Shown in pieces: positions 1 to 6,114 of a stretch of DNA of 13,338 bases. The stretch comes from Clostridia bacterium (GTDB lineage: Bacteria; Bacillota_A; Clostridia; Christensenellales; Aristaeellaceae). Made by a program: the position numbers and the translations under genes. The stretch lies in contig JAGBAU010000151.1 in the NCBI GenBank assembly GCA_017938785.1, forward strand, positions 1-13,338, read 5' to 3'. Positions within the stretch are counted from its first letter, which is position 1. Every line of letters begins with the position of its first letter. A model generated the notes under the pieces. That model was not told the origin of the DNA. It searched no databases and worked only from the letters and a program-made list of their open reading frames with translations.

Positions 1-878
1 AGGGCGTAGGGGATCTCCTCGATGGTGGCGGACATGGCATCGGTGGTGTTCACGGCGCGGATGATGGCGGGCCAGCCCTCGTAGCGGCTCTCGTCCTTCA
101 CGCCCACGCTCTTGATATCGGGCACGGCGATGAAGTACTGCCACACCTTTTCGTTCAGGCCGTTCTTTTCAAACTCCTCGCGCAGGATGGCGTCGGCCTC
201 GCGCAGGGCGTTGAGGCGGTCGCGGGTGATGGCGCCCAGGCAGCGCACGCCCAGACCGGGGCCGGGGAAGGGCTGACGGTACACCATGGCATGGGGCAGG
301 CCCAGTGCCTCGCCGACCACGCGTACTTCATCCTTGTACAGGAGCTTTACGGGCTCGACCAGCTCGAAAGCCATGCCCTCGGGCAGGCCGCCGACGTTGT
401 GGTGGGCCTTTACGCCGTCGGATTCCAGGATATCGGGATAGATGGTGCCCTGAGCCAGGAAGTCGATGCCTTCCAGCTTGGATGCTTCTTCATCGAATAC
501 CTTGATGAATTCGCCGCCGATGATCTTGCGCTTCTTTTCAGGCTCTGCGACACCTGCCAGCAGATCGAGGAAGCGGTCGGTTGCGTCGATATAGATCAGG
601 TTGGCGTCCAGCTCCTTGCCGAACACTTCGATAACCTGTTCGCTTTCGCCCTTGCGCATGAGGCCGTGGTTTACATGTACGCAAACCAGCTGCTTGCCGA
701 TTGCCTTGATCAGCAGAGCGGCAACTACGGAGGAATCCACGCCGCCGGACAGTGCCAGCAGAACCTTCTTGTCGCCTACCTGTTCGCGGACGAGCTTCAC
801 CTGTTCCGCAATAAATGCGTCCGCCAGTTCCTTGGTAGTGATGCGTGCCATGGTATCAGGTCTCTTGTTGCAATCCAT
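1..878 (-). CDS. guaA: GMP synthase, ATP-pyrophosphatase subunit without glutaminase domain (3' end off window)
   Basis: Converts XMP to GMP using ATP and ammonia, the last step of guanine nucleotide synthesis in the cytoplasm. 292 complete codons are visible; about 20 C-terminal residues are probably missing at the left edge. The pyrophosphatase P-loop SGGVDSS lies at residues 44-50, LAQGTIYPD at 141-149 and RQPFPGPGLG at 201-210, the start of the dimerisation domain. The protein begins directly with the synthetase domain: the roughly 190-residue class I amidotransferase domain of ordinary GuaA is absent, and the sequence upstream is non-coding. Such stand-alone forms are known in archaea (GuaAb) and, from memory, in some Clostridia. 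The start at 878 is chosen because AAAGGAA precedes it by about 9 bases; an ATG at 851 is a weaker alternative. The partner glutaminase, if any, is not in the window. Confidence 0.93.
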   Translation of the reverse strand, partial: MDCNKRPDTMARITTKELADAFIAEQVKLVREQVGDKKVLLALSGGVDSSVVAALLIKAIGKQLVCVHVNHGLMRKGESEQVIEVFGKELDANLIYIDATDRFLDLLAGVAEPEKKRKIIGGEFIKVFDEEASKLEGIDFLAQGTIYPDILESDGVKAHHNVGGLPEGMAFELVEPVKLLYKDEVRVVGEALGLPHAMVYRQPFPGPGLGVRCLGAITRDRLNALREADAILREEFEKNGLNEKVWQYFIAVPDIKSVGVKDESRYEGWPAIIRAVNTTDAMSATIEEIPYA

Positions 879-959
879 ATTATACCATTCCTTTCCGTGA
901 GGTGCGGGCCTCTTCGATATATGAAAAACAGACTCGTTGCCCTCTAAAAATACACCAAT

Positions 960-988
960 ATCTTATCAAATTCACGGGAATTCGTCAA
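960..988 (-). promoter_or_regulatory. Predicted sigma-A promoter of guaA
   Basis: On the minus strand TTGACG (983-988) and TAAGAT (960-965) are separated by 17 bases. The implied leader is about 75 nt and ends in a small hairpin (GAGG, six-base loop, CCTC) just before the ribosome-binding site. A short dyad GGAATT-N4-AATTCC (977-992) overlaps the -35 box and may bind a regulator. I could not match the leader to a purine riboswitch. Confidence 0.55.
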
Positions 989-1059
989 TTCCGACATGTT
1001 GTTTTTTCCCGGCGCTTTTGAAAAGAAATGGAAAAGTGAAAACCGCATGATGTGAAATC

Positions 1060-1749
1060 CTACCTCTTTTCAAACAGCGGACGCAGCTTCAGGGCATCGC
1101 CGAAATAGAAGCAGCTGTTCCACAGACGGCTGAACATGCCGATGAGCGTTCCGTTCACCAGTGCGCAGATGATCGTGCCCAGCTTCACGCCTTCGAATAC
1201 GCCGAAGCCGAAGAAGGCAAAGGACAAAACCACGGCAAGGGCGCAGCTGCAAAGGTCGTATACGGTCTTTACCCTGTGGGTGGGGCGGTTCAGGGATGCG
1301 GAGATTTCCTTCACCACCAGTTCATAGGCCTCGGGTGCGATGTAGGTGTTGAACAGCATGGAAACACCTGCAGCGCAAACCACCATGCCCAGCACATAGA
1401 AGATGATGCGCATGGCCGGGATTTCGCAGGGAATCCAAGCTGCCAGGGCCATGGCTCCGTCCAGCAGCTGACCGTAGATGAAGGCCGTGATGAAGGAAAA
1501 CAGGTAGCACAGCCGCAGCCTTTTCTGTAAGATGGCGAGGGCGATCAGCAGTACCAGCTGCAGCAGGTATGCGGACATGCCGAAGCTGAAGAAGGGTAGG
1601 GCGGGGTTCAGCTTCAGATAAAACAGATAGGCCGGAGCCACCACCATGGATACGCCGAAATTGGCCTTTTCCATCATGGCTGTGCCGATGGCCAGCACTA
1701 TCAGACCCAGGATGTAAGCGATTTCCGTGTAGAAGCGGGTTTTTTTCAT
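1060..1749 (-). CDS. YczE/YitT-like integral membrane protein
   Basis: 229 residues, with about five hydrophobic segments spread over the whole length and short basic loops, so an inner-membrane protein. The look, including the N-terminal stretch ending GVSMVVAPAYL and the loop RPTHRVKTVYDL, recalls the YczE/YyaS/YitT group (DUF6198-like), whose biochemical role is not known. I assign family only, not function. The start at 1749 follows GGGGAGG by five bases; the same frame stays open for another 150 codons upstream, but that stretch is a shadow of the MFS gene on the same strand and has no membrane character. It lies 92 bases downstream of the MFS gene and has its own near-consensus promoter overlapping that gene's stop codon, with a hairpin in between. 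No clear terminator follows it before the guaA promoter. Confidence 0.75.
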   Translation of the reverse strand: MKKTRFYTEIAYILGLIVLAIGTAMMEKANFGVSMVVAPAYLFYLKLNPALPFFSFGMSAYLLQLVLLIALAILQKRLRLCYLFSFITAFIYGQLLDGAMALAAWIPCEIPAMRIIFYVLGMVVCAAGVSMLFNTYIAPEAYELVVKEISASLNRPTHRVKTVYDLCSCALAVVLSFAFFGFGVFEGVKLGTIICALVNGTLIGMFSRLWNSCFYFGDALKLRPLFEKR

Positions 1750-1761
1750 ATGTGCCTCCCC

Positions 1762-1804
1762 AAAAATAAATGCTCCCGGCGTTTGATATAGAAACGCCGA
1801 AAGC
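1762..1804 (-). terminator. Hairpin plus U-rich tail between the MFS and YczE-like genes (terminator or attenuator)
   Basis: The arms 1792-1804 and 1772-1784 form a 13-bp stem with two G-T pairs around a 7-base loop. On the minus strand it is followed by ATTTATTTTT. It can end MFS transcription, but it also lies inside the leader of the YczE-like gene, about 10 bases upstream of the GGGGAGG ribosome-binding site, so it could attenuate or protect that message instead. Confidence 0.6.
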
Positions 1805-1816
1805 TTTGTAGGGATC

Positions 1817-1845
1817 AGTATAGCGCAGGTCCAGCGGCCTGTCAA
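1817..1845 (-). promoter_or_regulatory. Predicted sigma-A promoter of the YczE-like gene
   Basis: TTGACA (1840-1845) and TATACT (1817-1822) on the minus strand are 17 bases apart. The MFS stop codon TGA (1844-1842) is part of the -35 hexamer. Transcription would start near 1810, giving a leader of about 60 nt that opens with the hairpin at 1772-1804. Confidence 0.75.
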
Positions 1846-2987
1846 GGGCGAACCGGCTTGCGTAGGTGCAGGAATGCTGCGCAGGCGAGGATACAGGCCA
1901 GGCCGCACAGGATAAAGGCCAGGTTCAGGGAAACATCCGAAGCCCGCCCCAGCGCAAAGGATGCACCGGCGGCGAAGGTATTCTGGATCATAGCAAATAC
2001 GCTCAGCTGAGTGGCACGGCTGTGGGTATGCACTGCATCCGAGCAAATCCTGGAGGTCAGCGGCAGCAGCAGTGCCCGCGCCATGGATACGGCGGCGACC
2101 AGCAGTACGGAAAGTGCAGCGGAGCGCACAAAAACCAACAGCAGGCCCGCGGCGGCGGCTGCGATGAACAGCGTTGCGGCGAAGCGGCGTTCGCCCATGC
2201 AACGCGTGAACCGTTGGGAAAAAGCGCCCAGGAGCGCAGCGGCGGACACGGCGATGTAAGCCCAGCCCATGCGCGTGCTGTCCATGCCGCAGCGCAGGTA
2301 CTGGTTCTGGTTCAGCCAGACGGTGATCATCTGCGCAGCTTCGCCGAAGAGGGCCATGCCCGCCAGGAATAGCAGCAGGCGCCGCCTGCGCAGTGTGTCC
2401 TTCAAAAGATGAATGAAACCGGGAAGGCCGGCCTGCACCTTCTCAGGCTGAACCTCGCGGAGGCCCAGGGACAGCAGCGCTGCAAGGCCATAGGCGATCA
2501 TGGTGGAAAGGGCCGCAAGGCGGTAATTGCCGCCCATGAACAGGGAGTAGGCTCCGGCGGAGAGGATCAGGCCCAGCGTGGAACAGGCTTCGCTGATTGC
2601 GAAGCTGCGCTGGCGGTTTTCCTTTTCGCAGGAGAGATAGAGTATGCTTTCCTCCACGCCGGACAGCGCGGCGATGGAAATGCTGAGCAATACGCGCTCC
2701 AGCAGGAAGCCTGAGAAGCCGTTCGCCTGCCAGAAGATCATCTTTGACAGGAAGTAGAAGCAGCAGCCACAGATCATGGTTTTGCGGTAGCCGATGCGGT
2801 CGGCGATCATGCCCCATGGCAGCTCCAGCAGCAGGGAAAGCAGGTAGGATGCGCCTTCGATGAGGGCAATCTGGGTGAAATGCAATCCCGCAGCCTGGCG
2901 GTAGAGGCTCGCGACGGGCGCGTAGAACACCATGCCCTGCAACAGGGCAATGGCATACGATATATGTAGATTTCTTCTTTTGGACAT
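1842..2987 (-). CDS. Major facilitator superfamily transporter
   Basis: 381 residues with about twelve hydrophobic segments, the usual size for a 12-helix MFS permease in the cytoplasmic membrane. Between helices 2 and 3 it carries MFS motif A as GMIADRIGYRK (residues 59-69), preceded by ELPWG, which is common in drug/metabolite efflux-like MFS proteins. The central basic loop (KDTLRRRR) separates the two halves. The substrate cannot be told from sequence. The start at 2987 (MSKRRN) follows AGAGGGGA by about 6 bases; the in-frame ATG 39 bases further up would place the start inside the leader hairpin and has no ribosome site. The gene has its own promoter just after the lysR stop and a strongly folded leader. 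The LysR gene upstream on the same strand may or may not regulate it. Confidence 0.88.
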   Translation of the reverse strand: MSKRRNLHISYAIALLQGMVFYAPVASLYRQAAGLHFTQIALIEGASYLLSLLLELPWGMIADRIGYRKTMICGCCFYFLSKMIFWQANGFSGFLLERVLLSISIAALSGVEESILYLSCEKENRQRSFAISEACSTLGLILSAGAYSLFMGGNYRLAALSTMIAYGLAALLSLGLREVQPEKVQAGLPGFIHLLKDTLRRRRLLLFLAGMALFGEAAQMITVWLNQNQYLRCGMDSTRMGWAYIAVSAAALLGAFSQRFTRCMGERRFAATLFIAAAAAGLLLVFVRSAALSVLLVAAVSMARALLLPLTSRICSDAVHTHSRATQLSVFAMIQNTFAAGASFALGRASDVSLNLAFILCGLACILACAAFLHLRKPVRP

Positions 2988-2998
2988 AAAAATCCCCT

Positions 2999-3075
2999 CT
3001 GATCTTGAAATGAATGGGCATACCAACCAATGCCGATGGGAACCGGCATTGCCAGGGATTCATTCATTTGATCAG
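2999..3075 (-). promoter_or_regulatory. Structured 5' leader of the MFS gene (unrecognised RNA element)
   Basis: A nested inverted repeat occupies the leader directly before the MFS ribosome-binding site. The outer helix pairs 3070-3075 with 2999-3004 (CTGATC/GATCAG, 6 bp) and 3061-3069 with 3008-3016 (AAATGAATG/CATTCATTT, 9 bp), with a 3-base bulge. Inside it a second helix pairs CAATGCCG with CGGCATTG (3044-3051 with 3028-3035) around an 8-base loop, flanked by unpaired strands of about 9 and 11 bases. The ribosome site at 2993-2998 lies next to the base of the outer helix. No known riboswitch class was recognised, and there is no U-run after the outer helix other than the five bases before the start codon. 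Confidence 0.6.
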
Positions 3076-3125
3076 ACGGGACGATTGTGCACGATGCAGT
3101 TCTCCTTGTTTCAGCTTATGATGGA

Positions 3126-3154
3126 ATTATACACCCGCATGCGGCGGATGGCAA
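3126..3154 (-). promoter_or_regulatory. Predicted sigma-A promoter of the MFS gene
   Basis: TTGCCA (3149-3154) and a perfect TATAAT (3126-3131) on the minus strand are 17 bases apart, starting 4 bases after the lysR stop. The spacer contains a 10-bp palindrome CCGCATGCGG (3135-3144), a possible binding site. The implied leader is about 130 nt. Confidence 0.75.
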
Positions 3155-3157
3155 GCG

Positions 3158-4048
3158 TCAGATCGCCAGGCGGATTCTGGAAAGATGGGCGATGGCAGCC
3201 TGCATCGGCCGGGACATCCATTTGTCCTTATGGTAGAGCAGCTGCTTCCAGACATTAATTTCGAGGTCGCATACCTCCAGGCGCACGATGCGGCCCTCGC
3301 GCACGGCGGCTTCGGTTACATAGTCCGGCAGGAAGGACAGGCCCAGGCCGTCGGATACCAATTTGCAGATCAGGTCCGCGCTGCCGATTTCCAGTATGGG
3401 CTGGATTTCACGGGAATAGCGCGCCAGATGCTCATGCAGCAGGCGGCCGTAGCTCATATCCTTTTCGGTGAGCAGGAAGGGTTGATGCAAAAGGTCTTCA
3501 ATGCTCAGCATTCCTCGGGCGCCCAGGGGATGATCCGCCGGAGCCACGAAATGCACACCGATCTTTTCCTCGTTGGCGATGATGTAGTTGGTGTTGTAGA
3601 TGTGGTTATCCAGGGTACAGACCAGGTCCACCTCGTTGTGGTCCAGCAGGCGGAAGAGCTCTGCAGTGCCGGCGGTGGTGACATGTAGGGAAACCTTGGG
3701 ATGCTCCCTGCGGAAACTGGCGAAGGCTTGCATGATCAGCGGCGTACACAGGGAATCCGCCGTGGCCAGGCGGATTTCACCGCGCAGCTCCTGGGGAGCT
3801 TCCGCACCCTCCGCCATTTCCTGGGACATGCGGCAGATCTGCTGGGCATAGGCCAGCGCATGGCGGCCGGCGTCCGTCAGGCTTACGGTGTGGCCTACGC
3901 GCTCAAACAGCTGCACGCCCAGCTCCTTTTCCAGCTGCTTGATCTGAAAAGATACTGTGGGCTGGGAATAGCCCAGGCTGGCCCCGGCGCGGGTGAAGCT
4001 GTTCATTTCCGCCACCTGAATGAAAGTATTGAGGCTTCGAAGATCCAT
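3158..4048 (-). CDS. LysR-family transcriptional regulator
   Basis: 296 residues, the normal length for a LysR-type regulator. Residues 1-60 form the winged helix-turn-helix (LNTFIQVAEMNSFTRAGASL, then SQPTVSFQIKQLEKELGVQLFER, cited here only in part), and from about residue 90 the two-lobed effector domain follows (RGEIRLATAD ... GLGLSFLPDYV). The effector is unknown. The start at 4048 (MDLRSL) follows GGAGG by 5 bases; an ATG 12 bases upstream has no ribosome site. It is divergent from the AGCS symporter gene with abutting promoters and a shared dyad, the classical arrangement for a LysR regulator controlling its neighbour and itself. No terminator follows; the MFS promoter begins right after the stop. 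Confidence 0.92.
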   Translation of the reverse strand: MDLRSLNTFIQVAEMNSFTRAGASLGYSQPTVSFQIKQLEKELGVQLFERVGHTVSLTDAGRHALAYAQQICRMSQEMAEGAEAPQELRGEIRLATADSLCTPLIMQAFASFRREHPKVSLHVTTAGTAELFRLLDHNEVDLVCTLDNHIYNTNYIIANEEKIGVHFVAPADHPLGARGMLSIEDLLHQPFLLTEKDMSYGRLLHEHLARYSREIQPILEIGSADLICKLVSDGLGLSFLPDYVTEAAVREGRIVRLEVCDLEINVWKQLLYHKDKWMSRPMQAAIAHLSRIRLAI

Positions 4049-4065
4049 GGAATCCTCCATTGAAT

Positions 4066-4094
4066 TTTATAATGGGTTTTATCGAAAGTATCAA
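4066..4094 (-). promoter_or_regulatory. Predicted sigma-A promoter of lysR
   Basis: TTGATA (4089-4094) and TATAAA (4066-4071) on the minus strand are 17 bases apart. The -35 box sits within the dyad 4082-4099 and ends one base from the -35 box of the divergent symporter promoter, so binding by the regulator would repress or reposition both. Confidence 0.7.
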
Positions 4095-4099
4095 TTCGA
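4082..4099. promoter_or_regulatory. Candidate LysR operator between the divergent genes
   Basis: TCGAA-N8-TTCGA is a perfect 5-bp dyad with an 8-base centre. It covers the whole lysR -35 box and four bases of the symporter -35 box. LysR-type proteins typically bind such interrupted dyads (T-N11-A class) in the shared intergenic region. The assignment to the adjacent LysR is inference. Confidence 0.5.
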
Positions 4100-4124
4100 C
4101 AAATGCTTGAAACCATTATATAAT
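4096..4124 (+). promoter_or_regulatory. Predicted sigma-A promoter of the AGCS symporter gene
   Basis: TCGACA (4096-4101, one mismatch from consensus) and a perfect TATAAT (4119-4124) are 17 bases apart. Transcription would start near 4131, leaving a leader of only about 26 nt that carries the AAGGGG ribosome site. Confidence 0.72.
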
Positions 4125-4156
4125 CTTGGATAAGAAAGTCAAGGGGTACGATACTT

Positions 4157-5542
4157 ATGAAACTGATTTCTTTTTTCTACAATCTTCTCTGGGGGGATTT
4201 ATTCAGAATTCCCCTGCCCGGCGGCGACGCCATCGGCATTTCCCTGCTGGTGCTGCTGTTGATTCCCACGGGCATCTATTTCACCATCCGCACGAAGTTT
4301 TTACCGGTTCGCTACTTCCCGGAAATGCTGCGCATCTCCACGGAAAAGCAGGAAGGCGATAGGGGCGCCATCTCCGGTATGCAGGCGCTGATCGTGTCCA
4401 CAGCTACCCGTGTGGGCATGGGCAACATGGTGGGCGTCGTGGCGGCGCTTTCCGCCGGCGGTGCGGGTGCGGTCTTCTGGATGTGGATCACGGCCCTCAT
4501 CGGCGCGTCCACGGCCTTTATCGAAGCCACCCTGGCCCAGCAGCACAAGGAGAAGGATCCCCTCTACGGCGGTTTCCGCGGCGGTCCGGCTTATTATATC
4601 CACAATTTCTTCGCAGGCAGGAAGAAAAAGAGCATCATTGCTGTGCTGTTTGCTATCTCCGGCCTGATCTGCTGGTGCGGCGTGAGCCAGGTCATCAGCA
4701 ACTCCGTATCCTCTGCATTCAAGCATGCCTTCAACATTCCGCCCATCTGGTCCACCATCGTGCTGGTGGCACTGGCGGCAGTGATCGTGCTGCGCAAAAA
4801 TACCACCGTCAAGGTGCTGGACGTGATCGTGCCCGTTATGGCGGTGTTCTACTTCGGCATTACGATTTTTGTGATCATCAACAATGCTTCTATGCTGCCC
4901 GGCGTGCTGAAGCAGATTGTGCAGGAAGCTTTTGGCCTGCGCCAGATGGTGGCGGGCGGCTTCGGCGCAGCCTTGATGAACGGCGTAAAGCGCGGCCTGT
5001 TCTCCAATGAGGCAGGTTCCGGCTCTGCACCATGCGCGGCTGCTGCGGCAGATGTGAGCCATCCGGCCAAAGCAGGCTTGTTCCAGGCTTTCGGCGTAAT
5101 CATCGATACCATCGTGATCTGCACCTGCACAGCCATGATCATGCTGCTGGTTCCCGAGGGAAGCCTCGCAGGCCTGAGCGGCATGCCCCTTCTGCAGGAG
5201 GCCATGCGCATCCACTTCGGCAATGCAGGCGTGATTTTCATTGCAATCACACTGTGGCTGTTCTGCTTCTCCACCTTCATTGGCATTCTGTATTATGCCC
5301 GCTCCAATGTAGCCTACCTTTGCGGCGATAACTGGTGGAGCCAGACGGCATATAAGATCATTGCTCTGGTGATGCTGTTCATCGGTGGTCTGGCTGCCTA
5401 TACCTTTGTTTGGGACCTGGGCGACATAGGCGTTGGCCTGATGACGGTGTTCAATATTATCGCCATCCTGCCCATGGGCGGTCAGGCGCTCAAGGCCCTG
5501 AATGAATACACGGAAATTCGCAGGAGTGAAAAGAAAGAATAA
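4157..5542 (+). CDS. Sodium:alanine/glycine symporter (AGCS family)
   Basis: 461 residues, standard length for the alanine or glycine:cation symporter family, which takes up small amino acids with Na+ across the cytoplasmic membrane. Hydrophobic segments run through the whole protein. Family hallmarks are visible: VGMGNMVGVVAAL at 86-98 with GGAGAVFWMW at 101-110, GGPAYYI at 142-148, and the signature GLFSNEAGSGS at 280-290 followed by an alanine-rich helix. The start at 4157 follows AAGGGG by 10 bases, a slightly long spacing, but the N-terminus matches the family. It is monocistronic: own promoter upstream, strong terminator 2 bases after the stop. Divergence from lysR suggests that the regulator senses an amino acid or a related nitrogen signal; this is inference. 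The exact amino acid transported is not determined by the sequence. Confidence 0.95.
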   Translation: MKLISFFYNLLWGDLFRIPLPGGDAIGISLLVLLLIPTGIYFTIRTKFLPVRYFPEMLRISTEKQEGDRGAISGMQALIVSTATRVGMGNMVGVVAALSAGGAGAVFWMWITALIGASTAFIEATLAQQHKEKDPLYGGFRGGPAYYIHNFFAGRKKKSIIAVLFAISGLICWCGVSQVISNSVSSAFKHAFNIPPIWSTIVLVALAAVIVLRKNTTVKVLDVIVPVMAVFYFGITIFVIINNASMLPGVLKQIVQEAFGLRQMVAGGFGAALMNGVKRGLFSNEAGSGSAPCAAAAADVSHPAKAGLFQAFGVIIDTIVICTCTAMIMLLVPEGSLAGLSGMPLLQEAMRIHFGNAGVIFIAITLWLFCFSTFIGILYYARSNVAYLCGDNWWSQTAYKIIALVMLFIGGLAAYTFVWDLGDIGVGLMTVFNIIAILPMGGQALKALNEYTEIRRSEKKE

Positions 5543-5544
5543 GG

Positions 5545-5581
5545 AAAAGAATCCACCTTTCAAACGGGTGGATTCTTTTTT
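5545..5581 (+). terminator. Rho-independent terminator of the AGCS gene
   Basis: Arms 5545-5557 and 5567-5579 (AAAAGAATCCACC / GGTGGATTCTTTT) form a 13-bp stem around a 9-base loop, running into six T residues at 5576-5581. It begins two bases after the stop codon. Confidence 0.93.
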
Positions 5582-5717
5582 GCACAAAAAAACGAGCCCA
5601 CTTACAGAGCCCCAACACTACCAGTATATCAAAAATTCAAAACGCCGTCAAGGGGTTTGGTTAATTTTCTGTGGTTTACATAAAATGCACACATATAACT
5701 TTGTTGAAATTGCGGGC
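5582..5717. other. Intergenic stretch between the AGCS terminator and the ncRNA promoter
   Basis: AT-rich compared with the flanking genes. I see no open frame with a ribosome site. The one notable element is the left arm of an interrupted inverted repeat (5674-5690), described separately. Confidence 0.5.
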
Positions 5718-5752
5718 TTGCAAAATAGGAAAAAGTGCATTATAATGTAAAC
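5674..5752. repeat. Interrupted inverted repeat around the ncRNA promoter
   Basis: GTTTACATAAAATGCAC (5674-5690) is the reverse complement of GTGCATTATAATGTAAAC (5735-5752) except for a small change in the middle (AAA against TATA). The two arms are 44 bases apart and the right arm contains the -10 box. This looks like a paired operator, with looping or cooperative binding, rather than an RNA hairpin, because only the last bases would be transcribed. Confidence 0.5.
5718..5746 (+). promoter_or_regulatory. Predicted strong sigma-A promoter of the putative ncRNA
   Basis: TTGCAA (5718-5723) and a perfect TATAAT (5741-5746) are 17 bases apart. No protein gene follows on this strand for more than 5 kb, so the promoter must serve a short transcript starting near 5753. 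Confidence 0.75.
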
Positions 5753-6081
5753 AGAAAGCAGCAAGGAACACTCCTTCAAACAAAAGCTTTCTCAGACGAA
5801 GCCCTTCTAAGAAAGATCCTCCATGATAGATGATCATCGTAGATCATAAAAGAAGAAAGAAAAGAAGCTGGAAGGATCCGTGAAGAAGCAGAGTCAAATC
5901 CGTAGAAATGCGAGGTACACAAAATGATGTTAGATACCAAGATCGTTCAGAAATGACCCTTGATTGTGGATGATCAGAGTTTGTAAAGAAAGACAATGAT
6001 CGCAAAATGAAGCAATCAAGGGTCATTTCAGTTTTGGCATTTTTGGATTATGAAGCCGCACGCAGCCGTGGGGCGTTTTTT
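5753..6081 (+). ncRNA. Putative structured non-coding RNA of about 330 nt, family not recognised
   Basis: The stretch lies between a consensus promoter and a terminator, is clearly AT-richer and more purine-rich than its neighbours, and holds no credible ORF. Several helices can be read directly. AGAAAGC (5753-5759) pairs with GCTTTCT (5786-5792) and encloses AAGGA-ACAC-TCCTT (5763-5776). GATCCTCC (5815-5822) pairs with GGAAGGATC (5870-5878, one bulged A) and encloses ATGAT/ATCAT (5823-5827, 5843-5847). A perfect 17-bp pair, GAAATGACCCTTGATTG (5950-5966) with 6013-6029, encloses a 46-base loop. It does not show the signatures of RNase P RNA, tmRNA or SRP RNA, and its ends do not pair with each other as in 6S RNA. 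Alternatives are a regulatory sRNA, a type of large clostridial RNA such as the raiA or skipping-rope motifs (not verified), or a mini-ORF transcript. Confidence 0.55.
6055..6081 (+). terminator. Terminator of the putative ncRNA
   Basis: GCCGCACG (6055-6062), loop CAGC, CGTGGGGC (6067-6074) form a stem of 3 + 4 pairs with one G-G mismatch, followed by G and six T residues (6076-6081). It faces the minus-strand terminator of the DUF362 gene. Confidence 0.65.
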
Positions 6082-6088
6082 ATGCCCG

Positions 6089-6114
6089 AAAAAAGAGCCT
6101 GCATGTGCAGGCTC
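6089..6114 (-). terminator. Rho-independent terminator of the DUF362 gene
   Basis: A 20-base perfect palindrome GAGCCTGCA-CA-TGCAGGCTC (6095-6114, minus strand) runs straight into TTTTTT (6094-6089). The stop codon TGA (6115-6113) is built into the first bases of the stem, so translation ends inside the terminator. Confidence 0.93.

Noticed and set aside
879..960. Possible purine riboswitch in the guaA leader
   Set aside because: The three-helix core and conserved loop bases of the purine class are not present; only a 4-bp hairpin is visible.
1750..2202. Upstream extension of the YczE-like frame
   Set aside because: Overlaps the MFS gene in another frame, has Arg/Cys/Pro-rich low-quality sequence, and the ATG at 1749 has a good GGGGAGG site.
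4301..5587. Minus-strand frame of 428 codons opposite the AGCS gene
   Set aside because: Its protein is rich in His, Gln and Ala without domain features; it is the antisense shadow of a clearly recognised symporter and lacks a ribosome site.
5844..6026. 60-codon minus-strand frame inside the ncRNA locus
   Set aside because: No ribosome site, no recognisable features, and opposite to the promoter-terminator pair that defines the transcript.
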